This document shows positions 17,838 to 27,626 of a DNA stretch of 64,000 nt, piece by piece. Every line of letters begins with the position of its first letter. The stretch's first letter is position 1. Source of the stretch: Nesterenkonia sp. (GTDB taxonomy: Bacteria; Actinomycetota; Actinomycetes; Actinomycetales; Micrococcaceae); assembly GCF_029265375.1 (NCBI RefSeq), contig NZ_JAJUJJ010000011.1, positions 25,390 to 89,389 of the forward strand, given 5' to 3'. Made by a program: the position numbers and the translations under genes. The notes beneath the pieces are model-generated. The model was not told the origin of the DNA. It did no database searches and saw only the letters and a program-made list of their open reading frames with translations.

Positions 17838-19056
17838 CACTGGGTCCCGTGGTGGACTCAGAGCCGGAGAGCGGCACCACGCTGCTGAGCTGATCGGCCG
17901 ACTCCACACGGTAGGCATTGGCCAGCAGCTGCTCGGGCACGTCGTCGTCGACTGCCGCGGTGACGATCAGCTGCTCGGCTCCGGTGGCCAGCTGTGCCAG
18001 CCGGCGTCGGCGTCTGGCGTCGAGCTCGGCGAAGACGTCGTCGAGGATCAGGATCGGCTCCGCACCGGCGGCCGGGTCGTCATCGAGCATGACTCGGTAG
18101 GTGGCCAGACGCAGGGCCAGGGCGAAGGACCAGGTCTCTCCGTGGGAGGCGTATCCCTTCACCGGGGTGGCATCCAGGCTGAAGTGGACATCGTCCCGGT
18201 GAGGTCCCACCAGAGTGATGCCGCGTTCACGCTCCTTCTTCCGGGCTGCGCGCAGCGCCGCCAGCAGCTGCTCGGCGAGCTCCTCCGCTGCGGCGGACTC
18301 CAGGGGGGAGGACTCAGCAGGGTCGGTCTGCGCGTGCTCGGCGTCCTCGTCATGACCGGTCAGCGAACTCAGATAGCTCATCCGCGCGGTGCGCACTGAT
18401 TCGGAGAGCTCATGGTAAGCCTCTGCCACATGCGGGCGCAGAGCCGCCAGCATCTCCAGACGGGTCTTCAGCAGCCGTGCACCGGTAGTGGCCAGCTGCT
18501 GGTCCCAGACCTCCAGGGTGGACTCATGGGTGGGGGTGAAGCCCTCATGGCGGATGGACTTCAGCAGCGCGTTGCGCTGGCGCAGCACCTTCTCATACTC
18601 CTGGCGCAGCGCTCCCAGAGCCGGGCGCATCTGAACGGCCAGGGTGTCGAAGAGCCGGCGGCGCACGGAGGGGGATCCTTTGATCAGCTCCAAGTCCTCC
18701 GGAGCGAAGAGCACGCTGCGCAGGATGCCCAGGATCTCAGTGGACCGCACCGGGGCGCCGCGGTTGATCCGCGCCCGGTTGGCCCGGCCCGGATTGATCT
18801 CCACCTCCAGGTAGGCCTCCTGGCTGCCTCGGTGGGCTTGGGCCCGAAGGATCGCCTGCGATGCCCCGTGGCGGATCAGCGGAGGGTCATGGGGCACGCG
18901 GTGGGAGGACAGCGAGCTGAGATAGCCGATGGCCTCGGCAATGTTGGTCTTGCCGACGCCGTTGTATCCCAGCAGCACATTGGGGCCGGGCTGCAGGGCC
19001 AGATCAGCTTCGTGATAGCTGCGGAAGTTCTGCAGGACCAGTTGGGAGAGCCGCAT
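17830..19056 (-). CDS. recF: DNA replication and repair protein RecF
   Basis: SMC-like ATPase that helps load RecA at single-strand gaps. The 408 residues include the N-terminal MRLSQLVLQNFRSYHEADL, Walker A GYNGVGKTNIAEAI, the signature region GPHRDDVHFSLD and Walker B LILDDVFAELD. Length is slightly above the family norm because of an acidic insert around 230-255. It lies 18 bases after dnaN and overlaps the DUF721 gene. Confidence 0.97.
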   Translation of the reverse strand: MRLSQLVLQNFRSYHEADLALQPGPNVLLGYNGVGKTNIAEAIGYLSSLSSHRVPHDPPLIRHGASQAILRAQAHRGSQEAYLEVEINPGRANRARINRGAPVRSTEILGILRSVLFAPEDLELIKGSPSVRRRLFDTLAVQMRPALGALRQEYEKVLRQRNALLKSIRHEGFTPTHESTLEVWDQQLATTGARLLKTRLEMLAALRPHVAEAYHELSESVRTARMSYLSSLTGHDEDAEHAQTDPAESSPLESAAAEELAEQLLAALRAARKKERERGITLVGPHRDDVHFSLDATPVKGYASHGETWSFALALRLATYRVMLDDDPAAGAEPILILDDVFAELDARRRRRLAQLATGAEQLIVTAAVDDDVPEQLLANAYRVESADQLSSVVPLSGSESTTGPSDD

Positions 19057-19074
19057 GGGATTCGGCTCCTTCCA

Positions 19075-20202
19075 TCACTGGTTGAGCAGACGCACCGGCA
19101 TCAGCAGATACCGGAAATCGGTGGAGTTCTCACCCTCGGGGGACTCCTGCCCGGTGATCATGGCCGGTTTGGGAGCTGAGACGAAGGAGAAGCGCAGGTA
19201 CTCGGTGTCGATGACGTTGAGACCTTCGTTCAGGTAGGTGGGGTTGAAGCCCACTGTGATCGGTTCGCCGCTGAGCTGGGCCTCGATGACTTCAGAGGCC
19301 GAGGCGTTGTCATCTACTCCGGCGTCGAGCGTGACCCGGTTGTCCTCGGTGAACTGCAGGCGCACATGCCCGTTGCGCTCGGAGACCAGGGAGACCCGGC
19401 GCGATGCCTCGATCAGCTCAGCAGTGCTGACCACCGCGTTGATGGGTGTCTCCTCCGGGAAGAGCTGCCGGATCTTGGGGTATTCGCCGTCGACCAGCAC
19501 GCTGGTGGTCCGCCGGCCGCCGGAGGAGAAGCCGACCAGATTCTCGGATTCGGACATGGCCAGGGACAGGTCCCCGCCTCCGGCCAGGGATTTGGCCACG
19601 TCGTTGAGCGTCTTGGCTTTGATCAGCAGGGAGGTGGAGATGCTGGGCTCGGCGGGACTCCAGGTGATCTCCCGCATGGCCAGCCGATACCGGTCGGTGG
19701 CCAGGAAGGTGATGGTGTCGCCTTCGAACTCCAGCTTCACACAGGGCAGGATCGGCAGAGTGTCGTCCTTTGCTGCCGCTGTGGTGACCTGCGAGACCGC
19801 ACGGGCGAAGACCGAGCCGTCCACAGTTCCTGCAGCCTCGGGCTGCGCCGGGAGATCCGGATACTCATCCACCGGCATCGTGGTCAGAGTGAAGGTGGAT
19901 GACCGGCAGGTGACGACCACCTTGGACTCCTCCAGCGAGAGGGTCACCGGGGCGTTCGGCAGAGCTTTGACGATGTCATTGAGCAGTCGGCCGGAGACCA
20001 GCACCGTCCCCTCGGCTGCGACGTCGGCTTCGATGTGCAGCTGTGCGGAGACCTCGTAGTCGAAGCTGGAGATGGTGACGATCTGGTCCTCGGCGGTGAT
20101 CAGCAGCCCGGAGAGCACCGGTGCCGGAGGACGCGGTGAGAGGGATCGTGCAGTCCAGGAGACCGCCTCGGACAAAACGTCACGGTCAACGGTGAACTGC
20201 AC
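19075..20202 (-). CDS. dnaN: DNA polymerase III beta subunit (sliding clamp)
   Basis: Ring-shaped processivity factor for the replicative polymerase, 375 residues, made of three clamp domains and ending in LMPVRLLNQ. I chose the GTG at 20202, giving VQFTVDRDVLSEAVSW, because GAGGAG lies six bases upstream and family members begin at this point; the track start adds 41 unlikely residues. It lies directly downstream of oriC and reads away from it into recF. Confidence 0.97.
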   Translation of the reverse strand: MQFTVDRDVLSEAVSWTARSLSPRPPAPVLSGLLITAEDQIVTISSFDYEVSAQLHIEADVAAEGTVLVSGRLLNDIVKALPNAPVTLSLEESKVVVTCRSSTFTLTTMPVDEYPDLPAQPEAAGTVDGSVFARAVSQVTTAAAKDDTLPILPCVKLEFEGDTITFLATDRYRLAMREITWSPAEPSISTSLLIKAKTLNDVAKSLAGGGDLSLAMSESENLVGFSSGGRRTTSVLVDGEYPKIRQLFPEETPINAVVSTAELIEASRRVSLVSERNGHVRLQFTEDNRVTLDAGVDDNASASEVIEAQLSGEPITVGFNPTYLNEGLNVIDTEYLRFSFVSAPKPAMITGQESPEGENSTDFRYLLMPVRLLNQ

Positions 20203-20810
20203 TGCGGTCTCCTCGAGTCGTCGATCGTCGATCTGTGCAATGTCAAGCACCCTGAGGTGCCGTGTCTGCTGAGGCATGAGCTTACCCCGAACACTAGATA
20301 GGCCGAAAGTCCGGGGGTGAACCACAACATCTTGAGACCGCGCAGCGTCGGAGGGCGGACTGTTGTTTGTGCAGAAGCATGTCGGAGAAGAAGGACAGAA
20401 GTGGTAGTAACGGGTGTGGATTCTGTGGATAACCGGCTGCTGGTCGCTGATGCCGCCGTCGAGCCTGTGAGGACCACGGTGGAGGAGAAACGGTGGGGCT
20501 GTAAATCACACGGGGAGGATTCTGAGCATGCTGAGGCGGATCTCCCCACATGAGGCGGGTGACTCCACAGGAAACCGGTGTGTCGTCCTCACATAATCCA
20601 CCGAGTTATCCACAGGTGTGGGAAGCGTGGTGGAGAAACTTCACCGCTGCCTGTGGATATGTGGGGAAAACTGTGGAAGACGCTGCGGGCTGTCGGCAGC
20701 GTCTCCGCTGATGGCGCGGAACTACATGCGTGTGAGATGTGCACAGAACCGCTGCCCACACCTGTCAGCGACGAGTTTGACATGCTCCTGCAACCGGAGG
20801 GTCACCAGAG
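20203..20810. other. oriC: Chromosomal replication origin oriC (dnaA-dnaN intergenic region)
   Basis: A 608-bp non-coding stretch between dnaA and dnaN. Perfect DnaA boxes are TGTGGATAA at 20424-20432 and TTATCCACA at 20606-20614. Near matches include TGTGGATTC (20415-20423), TGTGGATAT (20652-20660) and TGTGGAAGA (20672-20680), plus several CCACA-containing sites around 20545-20600 and 20755. Location and box density match mycobacterial and streptomycete origins. The dnaN promoter must also lie here. Confidence 0.93.
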
Positions 20811-22373
20811 TCAGCGGCCCTGCTTGATCTTGTTGGTCAGCTCGGTGACCTGGTTGAACACCGCTCGGCGCTCGGCCATCAGTTCGCGGATCTTGCGCTC
20901 GGCGTAGATCACGGTGGTGTGGTCACGTCCGCCGAGGGCCTGTCCGATCTTCGGCAGGGACATCTCAGTCAGCTCCCGCAGCAGATACATGGCGATCTGA
21001 CGGGCGGTGACCAGAGTGCGGTTGCGCGACTTGGAGGTCAGCTCATCGACGGTGAAGCCGTAGTACTCCGCAGTGGCGTCGATGATCTTCTCCGCCGTGA
21101 TCTCCTGTGCATTGTCATCGGAGATCAGATCGCGCATGACCTGCTCAGCCAGCGGCAGGTCCACTTCCTGCTTGTTCAGTGCCGCGTAGGCGGTCACGCG
21201 GATCAGCGCTCCCTCCAGCTCGCGAATATTGGTGGAGATCTTCGAGCCGATGTATTCCAGGACGTCGTCGGGGCATGAGAAGTTCTCCGCATTGGCCTTC
21301 TTGCGCAGAATGGCGATGCGGGTCTCCAGGTCAGGCGGCTGAATATCTGTGATCAGGCCCCATTCGAACCGGGAGCGCAGCCGCTCTTCGAATCCGGAGA
21401 GCTGCTTGGGCGGCTCATCAGAGGTGATGACCACCTGCTTATTGTTGTTGTAGAGGGTGTTGAAGGTGTGGAAGAACTCCTCCACGGTACGTTCCTTGTC
21501 CGCGAGGAACTGGATATCGTCCAGCAGCAGGATGTCCACATTGCGGTAGAGATGCTTGAAGCTGGCGCCTTCGTCGTCGCGGATGGAATTGATGAAGTCA
21601 TTGGTGAACTCCTCAGAGTTCACGTACCGGACCCTGATGCCGCTGTAGAGGCGCTGGGCGTAGTGGCCGATGGCGTGGAGCAGGTGGGTCTTGCCCAGGC
21701 CGGAGTCGCCGTAGATGAACAGCGGGTTGTACGCCTTCGCCGGAGCTTCAGCCACAGCATTGGCAGCCGCGTGGGCGAAGCGGTTCGAGGAGCCGATGAC
21801 AAAGGTCTCGAACGTGTAGCGCGGATTCAGCCGTGAGGTCTCGAAGCTTCCGCCCTCCGGACCGATCGACGCCGGGACCGACTGCTGCGCACCGGCAGAC
21901 GGGCCGCGCTCGGCAGAGCCGGCCGGGTAGGGGACGGCGGTGCTGCGGTCCGGCACCGGGTGGGGCGGAAGCGGGGTGTCGCTGCCGCCCGGAGACGGGG
22001 CAGAGGCGGCAGGGCTCTCCACAGCGGGGGAAGGGGTCTCAGCGGCAGAGAGCGTCTCCTCGGTGGTCCCGCGGCTGGCCTGGGCCTGCTGCTTGTCCAG
22101 GTCTGGATCGATCACATAGGCGACCAGAATGTCGCGGCCGAAGACGCTGCGCAGGGCGTCCGACAGCTCCGCCTGCAGCTGGGACTGCATCAGTTTGCGC
22201 ACCCGCTCATGGGGTACGGCAAGCAGCAGGGTGTCGCCGATGAGCTGCTCGGACTGCGGAACGGCGCGGCCCATATCGGTGAGCTTCAGCCCGGTGATGC
22301 CGTGGTGCTCGCGCAGCTCGGTGAGCACCTGCTGCCATTTCACGGACACGGTGGCGTCGGACTCAGCGGACAC
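20811..22373 (-). CDS. dnaA: Chromosomal replication initiator DnaA
   Basis: AAA+ initiator of 520 residues that binds the boxes in oriC and melts DNA. Domain I spans residues 1-95 and a Pro/Ser-rich domain II about 95-185. Domain III has Walker [18 protein letters not shown], Walker [16 protein letters not shown] and sensor motifs. Domain IV contains the DNA-binding signature [16 protein letters not shown] chose GTG 22373 ([14 protein letters not shown]), with GGGGGAG five bases before it, over the track start 11 codons upstream. Confidence 0.98.
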   Translation of the reverse strand: MSAESDATVSVKWQQVLTELREHHGITGLKLTDMGRAVPQSEQLIGDTLLLAVPHERVRKLMQSQLQAELSDALRSVFGRDILVAYVIDPDLDKQQAQASRGTTEETLSAAETPSPAVESPAASAPSPGGSDTPLPPHPVPDRSTAVPYPAGSAERGPSAGAQQSVPASIGPEGGSFETSRLNPRYTFETFVIGSSNRFAHAAANAVAEAPAKAYNPLFIYGDSGLGKTHLLHAIGHYAQRLYSGIRVRYVNSEEFTNDFINSIRDDEGASFKHLYRNVDILLLDDIQFLADKERTVEEFFHTFNTLYNNNKQVVITSDEPPKQLSGFEERLRSRFEWGLITDIQPPDLETRIAILRKKANAENFSCPDDVLEYIGSKISTNIRELEGALIRVTAYAALNKQEVDLPLAEQVMRDLISDDNAQEITAEKIIDATAEYYGFTVDELTSKSRNRTLVTARQIAMYLLRELTEMSLPKIGQALGGRDHTTVIYAERKIRELMAERRAVFNQVTELTNKIKQGR

Positions 22374-22426
22374 GCTGCTCCCCCTGATGGTTCGGTGGTC
22401 GGGCACGGTTCAGATTGTTCGAACAG

Positions 22427-22449
22427 TATTCCACAACATCTGTGGATAA
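22427..22449 (-). promoter_or_regulatory. DnaA boxes upstream of dnaA
   Basis: TATTCCACA (22427-22435) and a perfect TGTGGATAA (22441-22449) lie 55-75 bases before the dnaA start, in the 120-bp gap to the TM2 gene. They are suited to autoregulation of dnaA; this is inference from position. Confidence 0.65.
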
Positions 22450-22493
22450 GTGCCCGCACCTGTGGGAAACCGGCGCTCAGCGGGTGAGGTGAC

Positions 22494-22733
22494 TTATCGC
22501 AGTCCCAGGGCGCGCTCGCGATTGACCTTACGGGTGGCGCCGCCGATGGTGAACAGCGAAATGATGGTGCCGATATAGAGGAATCCGATGGTCAGCAGAA
22601 ACAGCAGGCCTTTGAGGTGCTTCCCCAGATAGAAGTACTGCAGACCTGCCACGAAGAAGAACCCTAAAATGGTCAGCACCAGCGCAATGCCGGGATCCTT
22701 CTGCGGGCCGTCATACGGTCGGGGATATGCCAT
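22494..22733 (-). CDS. TM2 domain-containing membrane protein
   Basis: A 79-residue protein with two transmembrane helices joined by a short turn: IALVLTILGFFFVAGLQYFYLGKHLKGLLFLLTIGFLYIGTIISLF. The GLQYFYLGK turn is the TM2 hallmark. A Pro-rich N-terminus and a basic C-terminus (RKVNRERALGLR) flank it. The family is poorly characterised. It lies just upstream of dnaA on the same strand, a place normally occupied by the dnaA-rpmH divergent promoter region. Confidence 0.88.
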   Translation of the reverse strand: MAYPRPYDGPQKDPGIALVLTILGFFFVAGLQYFYLGKHLKGLLFLLTIGFLYIGTIISLFTIGGATRKVNRERALGLR

Positions 22734-22880
22734 AGTCCGAGTCTACAGGCGCGTGACGCTGCGGCGGGGCTGCCGGTTTCGCAGCCAGCCCGGGTGCCAG
22801 CTCTGCAGTCCGCTGCTGGCCGGACGCCCCTGGATCGGAGCTGCCGGCCAGCAGCAGGGACTGACGGTCGCCTGGATCGG

Positions 22881-24536
22881 TTAGGCCCGGTTGATCTCCC
22901 GGCGGTTCCACCCCACAAAACCGATCAGGATGCCGACCAGACCCAGACCGGTCAGCACCAGCACCGGCGTCCAGCTGACCTCCTCCACCGGGTACTCCGC
23001 CAGGTGCCCGAAGAGGTTCGCATCGTGCATCAGCTCGGGGACCTCCAGCAGCCGGCCGAAATTGGTCATGAAAGCGCAGTAGCCGATGATCAGCCAGCCG
23101 ACCAGTGACGCAGCGCGCGGGAACCAGCCGAAGAGCGCGACGACGATTCCCACCACTGCGAGCACGGCTGGTCCCTGGTGGATGGTGGCCAACAGCAGCT
23201 CGCCGAAGTAGTCGCCGTCGTCTTCCAGCACCGCTACCGCGGCGGCGGCAGTCCCCAGACCCACAAGCACCAGGATGAGCGCCAGACCCACCAGCAGCAC
23301 ACTCAGATGTGCGGCCAGCCAACCGGTGCGTCCCACGGGCGCGGACAGTGTCAGCTCGGCTCGTCCGCGAACCTCCTCCCCCCGCATCTGTGTGAGGGCG
23401 CTGACGCCTGCCGCTGCGGTGAACAGCGCCATGAACACGGCCATACAGGCCATATAGCCGAGCATGATGGATTCGCCGGTGAAGATCTGGGCGAACTCCT
23501 CGGGTAGATCACCTGCGGCATCCACCAGAGCTTGGGCGTACCCGCCGAACATCATTCCGGAGAGCACCAGGGCGATGCCCCAGGCCCGCAGGCCGCCGCG
23601 CAGCACCCGCGCGGCCACGCCCACCGGGGTGCCCAGCGCCGGGCGAGCATCGCGCCGACCCGGCCGGGTGGGCATCAGGCTGGCGCCCACATCGCGCTTG
23701 GTGCTCAGCCAGTAGCCGAGCAGCACCAGGAGTGCGGCGCCGCCGATCAGCAGCAGCACCGGACCCCACCGGTCCTCCACATAGGGAGCCGTCTGCTGGG
23801 ACCAGCCCAGCGGAGAGAACCAGGACAGGGCGTTGCCGCCCTGTTCGGCCATGTCTCCGCCCATACGGATGACGTAGGACAGCCCGATCAGACCCCCGGC
23901 CATTCCGGAAGCACCGCGGGACGATTCGCTCAGCTGAGCGGTGATCGCGGCCGCACCGGAGAAGAACAGCCCAACGCCGGCCCCAGCGGCGGCCACCAGC
24001 ACTGTTCCAGCCGGATCGAAGCCGCCGACCAGCGCAGCCAGGCAGACCAATACCGCCGTGGCCGCATTGGCGGCGGCCACCAGCAGCAGCGCCGCTGTCA
24101 GTGTGGCGTGGCGGCCCACCACATTGGCCCGGACGAGCTCCGCCCGCCCCGTCTGCTCCTCCGCGCGGGTATGCCGCACCAGAGTGAAGACGCTCATCAG
24201 CGCGATGAGGATGTAGATGAACAGCACGTACCCGGCGGAGAAGAACCGTTCGAAGGTCGGCTCGTCCATGCCGAAGGCGGGGCCGGTCATCAGCCTGCCT
24301 ACGGGGTCGGTGAACATTCCGGCCATCTGAGCCAGCTCCGCCTCATCCTCGGCGATGCCTTGGATCGCGTTGGCGAAGTAGAAGGCCATTACCCCGATGC
24401 CCAGGACCCACAGGGTCAGCCGAATCCTGTCCCGGCGCAGCATGAACCTCAGAAGGGTCCAGGTGTCGTGCAGGGTTGACTCGCTGGCTTCCGGGCTGGG
24501 GGCGTGCCGTGCAGAGACAGTCGCAGTGGAGCTCAT
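22881..24536 (-). CDS. ABC exporter permease (polyketide-antibiotic exporter type)
   Basis: A 551-residue integral membrane protein with about 12 helices in two repeats, as in permeases annotated as exporters of polyketide antibiotics. Features include FMLRRDRIRLTLWVLGIGVMAFYF at the start and RHTRAEEQTGRAELVRANVVGRHA, a coupling-loop motif repeated later as TQMRGEEVRGRAELTLSAPVGRTG. Its ATG overlaps the stop of the ATPase gene by one base (24536), so the two form one transporter. The substrate is unknown; drug or peptide export is likely. Confidence 0.88.
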   Translation of the reverse strand: MSSTATVSARHAPSPEASESTLHDTWTLLRFMLRRDRIRLTLWVLGIGVMAFYFANAIQGIAEDEAELAQMAGMFTDPVGRLMTGPAFGMDEPTFERFFSAGYVLFIYILIALMSVFTLVRHTRAEEQTGRAELVRANVVGRHATLTAALLLVAAANAATAVLVCLAALVGGFDPAGTVLVAAAGAGVGLFFSGAAAITAQLSESSRGASGMAGGLIGLSYVIRMGGDMAEQGGNALSWFSPLGWSQQTAPYVEDRWGPVLLLIGGAALLVLLGYWLSTKRDVGASLMPTRPGRRDARPALGTPVGVAARVLRGGLRAWGIALVLSGMMFGGYAQALVDAAGDLPEEFAQIFTGESIMLGYMACMAVFMALFTAAAGVSALTQMRGEEVRGRAELTLSAPVGRTGWLAAHLSVLLVGLALILVLVGLGTAAAAVAVLEDDGDYFGELLLATIHQGPAVLAVVGIVVALFGWFPRAASLVGWLIIGYCAFMTNFGRLLEVPELMHDANLFGHLAEYPVEEVSWTPVLVLTGLGLVGILIGFVGWNRREINRA

Positions 24537-25474
24537 CAGGACACCTTCTTCGCAGTGGCGTCCTCGACGCCGCGGCCGTGCAGGTCATCGCCGTAGTGAC
24601 GCATCAGCAGCTGCTCCAGCGTGGGCGGATGCGCCACGATCGAGCGGATGCCCAGCGGCGCCAGACGGTCCATCACCTGCTGGACGTGCTCGCCGTCGAC
24701 CTCGAAGACTGTCCGTTCGCCCTCGCTGCGCGCATCATGGACGCCGTCGAGCTCCCCCAGGAATCCTGCCGGCTGCGCCGTCTCGGCTTCAATGGTGGTT
24801 CGGGTCATATGGCGCAGCTCCGAGAGCGTCCCCGACTCGACGATATGGCCGGCCCGGATGATGGAGATGCGGTCCGACAGCGCCTCCACCTGGGCCAATA
24901 TGTGGCTGGAGAGCAGCACGGAGTGTCCATTGCTGGCCGCTTCCTTGATGACCTGCTGGAAGACCACTTCCATCAGCGGATCCAGCCCGGCGGTGGGCTC
25001 ATCCAGCAGCAGCAGGTCGACGTCGGCGGCGAGGGCGGAGATCAGTGCCACCTTCTGGCGGTTGCCCTTGGAGTAGGTGCGGGTCTTCTTCCGCGGGTCC
25101 AGGTCGAACCTCTCGATCAGCTCATCGCGGCGAGACCGGTTATAGCTGCCGCGCAGGCGCAGGAACATATCGATGACCTCACCGCCGGTGAGGTTGGGCC
25201 AGAGCTCGACGTCGCCCGGGACATAGGCCAGCCGTTTGTGCAGCTCGACTGCGTCGCGCCACGGATCGCGGCCGAAGAGGTTCACCGTGCCGGAGTCAGG
25301 GCGCAGCAGACCCAGCAGCACCCGCATGGTGGTGGACTTGCCGGAGCCGTTGGGCCCCAGAAAGCCGTGCACCTCTCCGGGAGCGATGCTCAGGCTGAGG
25401 TTGTCCAGCGCGCGCACGGATCCGAACTGCTTGACCAGATCCTGCGCATAGATGACCGGAGGGTTCTCGCTCAC
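24536..25474 (-). CDS. ABC exporter ATP-binding protein
   Basis: ATPase of 312 residues that powers the adjacent permease. Walker A GFLGPNGSGKSTTMRVLL, a signature region written TYSKGNRQKVALISAL (YSKGNRQK in place of LSGGQ, usual in this subfamily), Walker B LLLLDEPTAGLDP and the H-loop SSHIL are all present. The C-terminal 90 residues form the accessory domain of daunorubicin-type exporters. It overlaps the TetR gene by four bases (ATGA) upstream and the permease downstream, giving a regulator-ATPase-permease operon. Confidence 0.93.
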   Translation of the reverse strand: MSENPPVIYAQDLVKQFGSVRALDNLSLSIAPGEVHGFLGPNGSGKSTTMRVLLGLLRPDSGTVNLFGRDPWRDAVELHKRLAYVPGDVELWPNLTGGEVIDMFLRLRGSYNRSRRDELIERFDLDPRKKTRTYSKGNRQKVALISALAADVDLLLLDEPTAGLDPLMEVVFQQVIKEAASNGHSVLLSSHILAQVEALSDRISIIRAGHIVESGTLSELRHMTRTTIEAETAQPAGFLGELDGVHDARSEGERTVFEVDGEHVQQVMDRLAPLGIRSIVAHPPTLEQLLMRHYGDDLHGRGVEDATAKKVS

Positions 25475-26253
25475 CGTTCAGTTCCTTTCGTGGTGTCCGG
25501 GTTATGGACGCTGTCGACGTCGGTCGGGGTGGCGGTGCTGCCGTCGGTGGTCTCCTGCTGGGCCTGCAGCAGTTCGCCGAAGATGTCCGGGTTGATCACC
25601 GGCCGGGTGTAGAGCTCGATGACGGTCTCCCAGTACGGGCCCGCAGCCTCGGGTTCGTCCTCCAGCGGGTCGAAGTCCAGCTGCCGCTTCATCTGGCGGT
25701 GCAGCATCAGCGAGCCGAACTGCTGCAGCAGCAGCACTGCTGCGCGGTTGCGGGGATTGGCGCTGGGGTAGACCAGGCCGAGCTCCTCTGCCTCCGCGGT
25801 GTACTCCAGCGAGTCCTCGATGAGCCGGTCGAACAGCTGGTCCATCTCCGGCCCGCCGACGGCGAAGGCCCTGACCAGATACTTGATCAGCGGACGGTTG
25901 GTCCGCAGCGCCTCATAGACATAGTTGCGCGGCATCGGCCCCTGATGGTGGACCCCCTCGGTCTTGGCCTCGCGGAACTGCTCTGCGGCATGCTCATCGC
26001 AGGCTTTGCGCAGCCCGGCCTTGGACCCGAAGTGGTGGATCACCAGAGGAGCCGAGACCCCGGCGTGACGAGCAATCTCTTTGATGGTGACGCGATCGAA
26101 TCCGTGCTCGCCGTAGAGATGGATGGCTGCCTGCAGGATCCGCTCCGGCGCCGGCGCTGATGAGTTCCCTGACTCGGCGGCGGTGCGCGGTGCAGGAGTC
26201 TCCTGGGACTCGTGTCCGCGACGGGAGCGGGTTGCTCCGTAGGTGTACACCAC
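25471..26253 (-). CDS. TetR family transcriptional regulator
   Basis: A 260-residue repressor-type regulator. After 35 polar residues the TetR helix-turn-helix reads RILQAAIHLYGEHGFDRVTIKEIARHAGVSAPLVIHHFGSKAGL. The C-terminal ligand domain includes VRAFAVGGPEMDQLFDRLIEDS. The GTG start has GGAGG six bases upstream, and a palindrome GGTGTACACC covers the first codons. It heads the exporter operon and probably represses it in the absence of a toxic ligand. It diverges from rpmH. Confidence 0.92.
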   Translation of the reverse strand: MVYTYGATRSRRGHESQETPAPRTAAESGNSSAPAPERILQAAIHLYGEHGFDRVTIKEIARHAGVSAPLVIHHFGSKAGLRKACDEHAAEQFREAKTEGVHHQGPMPRNYVYEALRTNRPLIKYLVRAFAVGGPEMDQLFDRLIEDSLEYTAEAEELGLVYPSANPRNRAAVLLLQQFGSLMLHRQMKRQLDFDPLEDEPEAAGPYWETVIELYTRPVINPDIFGELLQAQQETTDGSTATPTDVDSVHNPDTTKGTER

Positions 26254-26373
26254 AGGTGGCCTCCAAGCGTGCGTGCGCTGTCGGGCTGAACGCGGCGGGC
26301 ACGCCGTTCAGCACTGAGGTTCTGTGAGCGAGGGCAGAGGGCCGGGCAGGACCCCGCGGCGAGGTATGCCGAT

Positions 26374-26403
26374 TTGACCTGGCGCGGATGCGGCGCGTAG
26401 TGT
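26374..26403 (+). promoter_or_regulatory. Likely rpmH promoter
   Basis: TTGACC (26374-26379) and TAGTGT (26398-26403) are separated by 18 bases, about 88 bases before the rpmH start. A second TTGACA overlaps the -10 box (26403-26408) without a clear partner. Confidence 0.55.
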
Positions 26404-26490
26404 TGACAGGTCGCTCTGCTGACCTTGCGCGCCCTCGGGCGGCGCACCAGAGCAATCAAGACTTCACATCCATCACTTTGGGAGTACACA

Positions 26491-26628
26491 GTGAGCAAGC
26501 GGACTTTCCAGCCGAGCAATCGCCGTCGCAGCCGCAAGCACGGCTTCCGTTCCCGTATGCGCACCCGTGCCGGCCGCTCCATCATCTCGGCACGTCGCAA
26601 CCGCGGGCGCAAGTCGCTGTCTGCCTGA
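26491..26628 (+). CDS. rpmH: 50S ribosomal protein L34
   Basis: Short basic ribosomal protein of 45 residues, [19 protein letters not shown] then [26 protein letters not shown], matching L34 over its full length. The ORF track shows it within a longer frame; GTG 26491 is the conserved start, with GGGAG upstream. It heads the rpmH-rnpA-yidD-yidC-jag-rsmG-parAB series. Confidence 0.96.
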   Translation: MSKRTFQPSNRRRSRKHGFRSRMRTRAGRSIISARRNRGRKSLSA

Positions 26629-26703
26629 GGCCACGCGAACACCTGCGGCCCGTCCCGGCTTCTGGCCGGTGGCGGGTCGTTTCTGTCTGAGACGACCCAG
26701 GCC

Positions 26704-27177
26704 ATGCTCCCTGCGCGCCACCGGCTGACCTCACCGAAGGAGTTCTCCGCGGTGATGCGCGGTGGTGCCCGGGCCGGCACCAGCACTGTGGTTGCCGCCG
26801 TGCTGATCACGCCGGCGCAGAGCAGCAACCCAGCCGCACCATCTGCGGGATGGCAGTGCGGATTCATCGTGTCCAAAGCAGTGGGAAATGCGGTGGTGCG
26901 GCATCGCACCACGCGCCGGCTGCGCCACATTGTCCGGGAGCTGATCGAGGCAGGTCAGGTGAGCCTCCCGGAGGGCCGGCATACCCAGATCGTGCTCCGA
27001 GCCCTGTCCGAGGCGCCCTCGGCCGATCATCGGAATCTGCGTCAGGACACGGCCTCAGCCCTGCGGCGGGCGCTGAAGAAGGCTGCGGGCCGGCAGAACC
27101 CCGGCACCGATTACCGCAGCAGGCAGGTCGCCGCACGCCAGAAGAGTCTGAGCAGCGGGGCGGAGCAGTCCCGGTGA
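26704..27177 (+). CDS. rnpA: Ribonuclease P protein component
   Basis: Protein cofactor of the ribozyme that matures tRNA 5' ends, 157 residues. It begins MLPARHRLTSPKEFSAVMRGG, and the conserved RNA-binding helix is GFIVSKAVGNAVVRHRTTRRLRHIV. The C-terminus has a basic extension (DYRSRQVAARQKSLSSG) beyond the usual 115-130 residues. It overlaps yidD by four bases (GTGA), so the two are coupled. Confidence 0.95.
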   Translation: MLPARHRLTSPKEFSAVMRGGARAGTSTVVAAVLITPAQSSNPAAPSAGWQCGFIVSKAVGNAVVRHRTTRRLRHIVRELIEAGQVSLPEGRHTQIVLRALSEAPSADHRNLRQDTASALRRALKKAAGRQNPGTDYRSRQVAARQKSLSSGAEQSR

Positions 27178-27626
27178 GCAGCCCCGGTGTTCCGGATCAG
27201 CCGCCGCCCGAGGACCCGTGGGTCAGCCACCGTGACTTCTATGTGCCGCCCGGGCAGACCCCCGGCCTCCCCTGGTCCCAGCCGAACCCCGAGCAGCTGC
27301 GCCGGCACCGCTGGGGTCCGATCCGCCGGGCGCCGTCGTGGATTCTCATCGGTTTCATCACCCTGTGGCGCCGCATCGTCTCCCCGCTCTACGGCCAGGT
27401 GTGCACCTACTACCCCTCCTGCTCCGCCTACGGCCTGGAGGCCGTCACGGTGCACGGGCTGCTGCGCGGCGCAGCTCTGACCCTGTGGAGGATCCTGCGC
27501 TGCAATCCGTTCAGCAGCGGCGGCATCGATCATGTGCCCGCATCTGGGCGTCTCTGGCGGTGCAGCGAGGTCCCGGAGATTGTGCGGCTCAACCACCCGC
27601 CGATGGATCCCGACGACGGCGCCTGA
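27174..27626 (+). CDS. yidD: Membrane protein insertion efficiency factor YidD
   Basis: Small amphipathic protein that assists YidC-dependent membrane insertion. The domain spans residues 50-125: FITLWRRIVSPLYGQVCTYYPSCSAYGLEAV, with conserved Cys residues, then ALTLWRILRCNPFSSGGIDHVP. An N-terminal Pro-rich extension of about 45 residues makes it longer (150) than the typical 70-110. I use the GTG at 27174 overlapping the rnpA stop; the track start lies inside rnpA. Confidence 0.93.
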   Translation: MSSPGVPDQPPPEDPWVSHRDFYVPPGQTPGLPWSQPNPEQLRRHRWGPIRRAPSWILIGFITLWRRIVSPLYGQVCTYYPSCSAYGLEAVTVHGLLRGAALTLWRILRCNPFSSGGIDHVPASGRLWRCSEVPEIVRLNHPPMDPDDGA

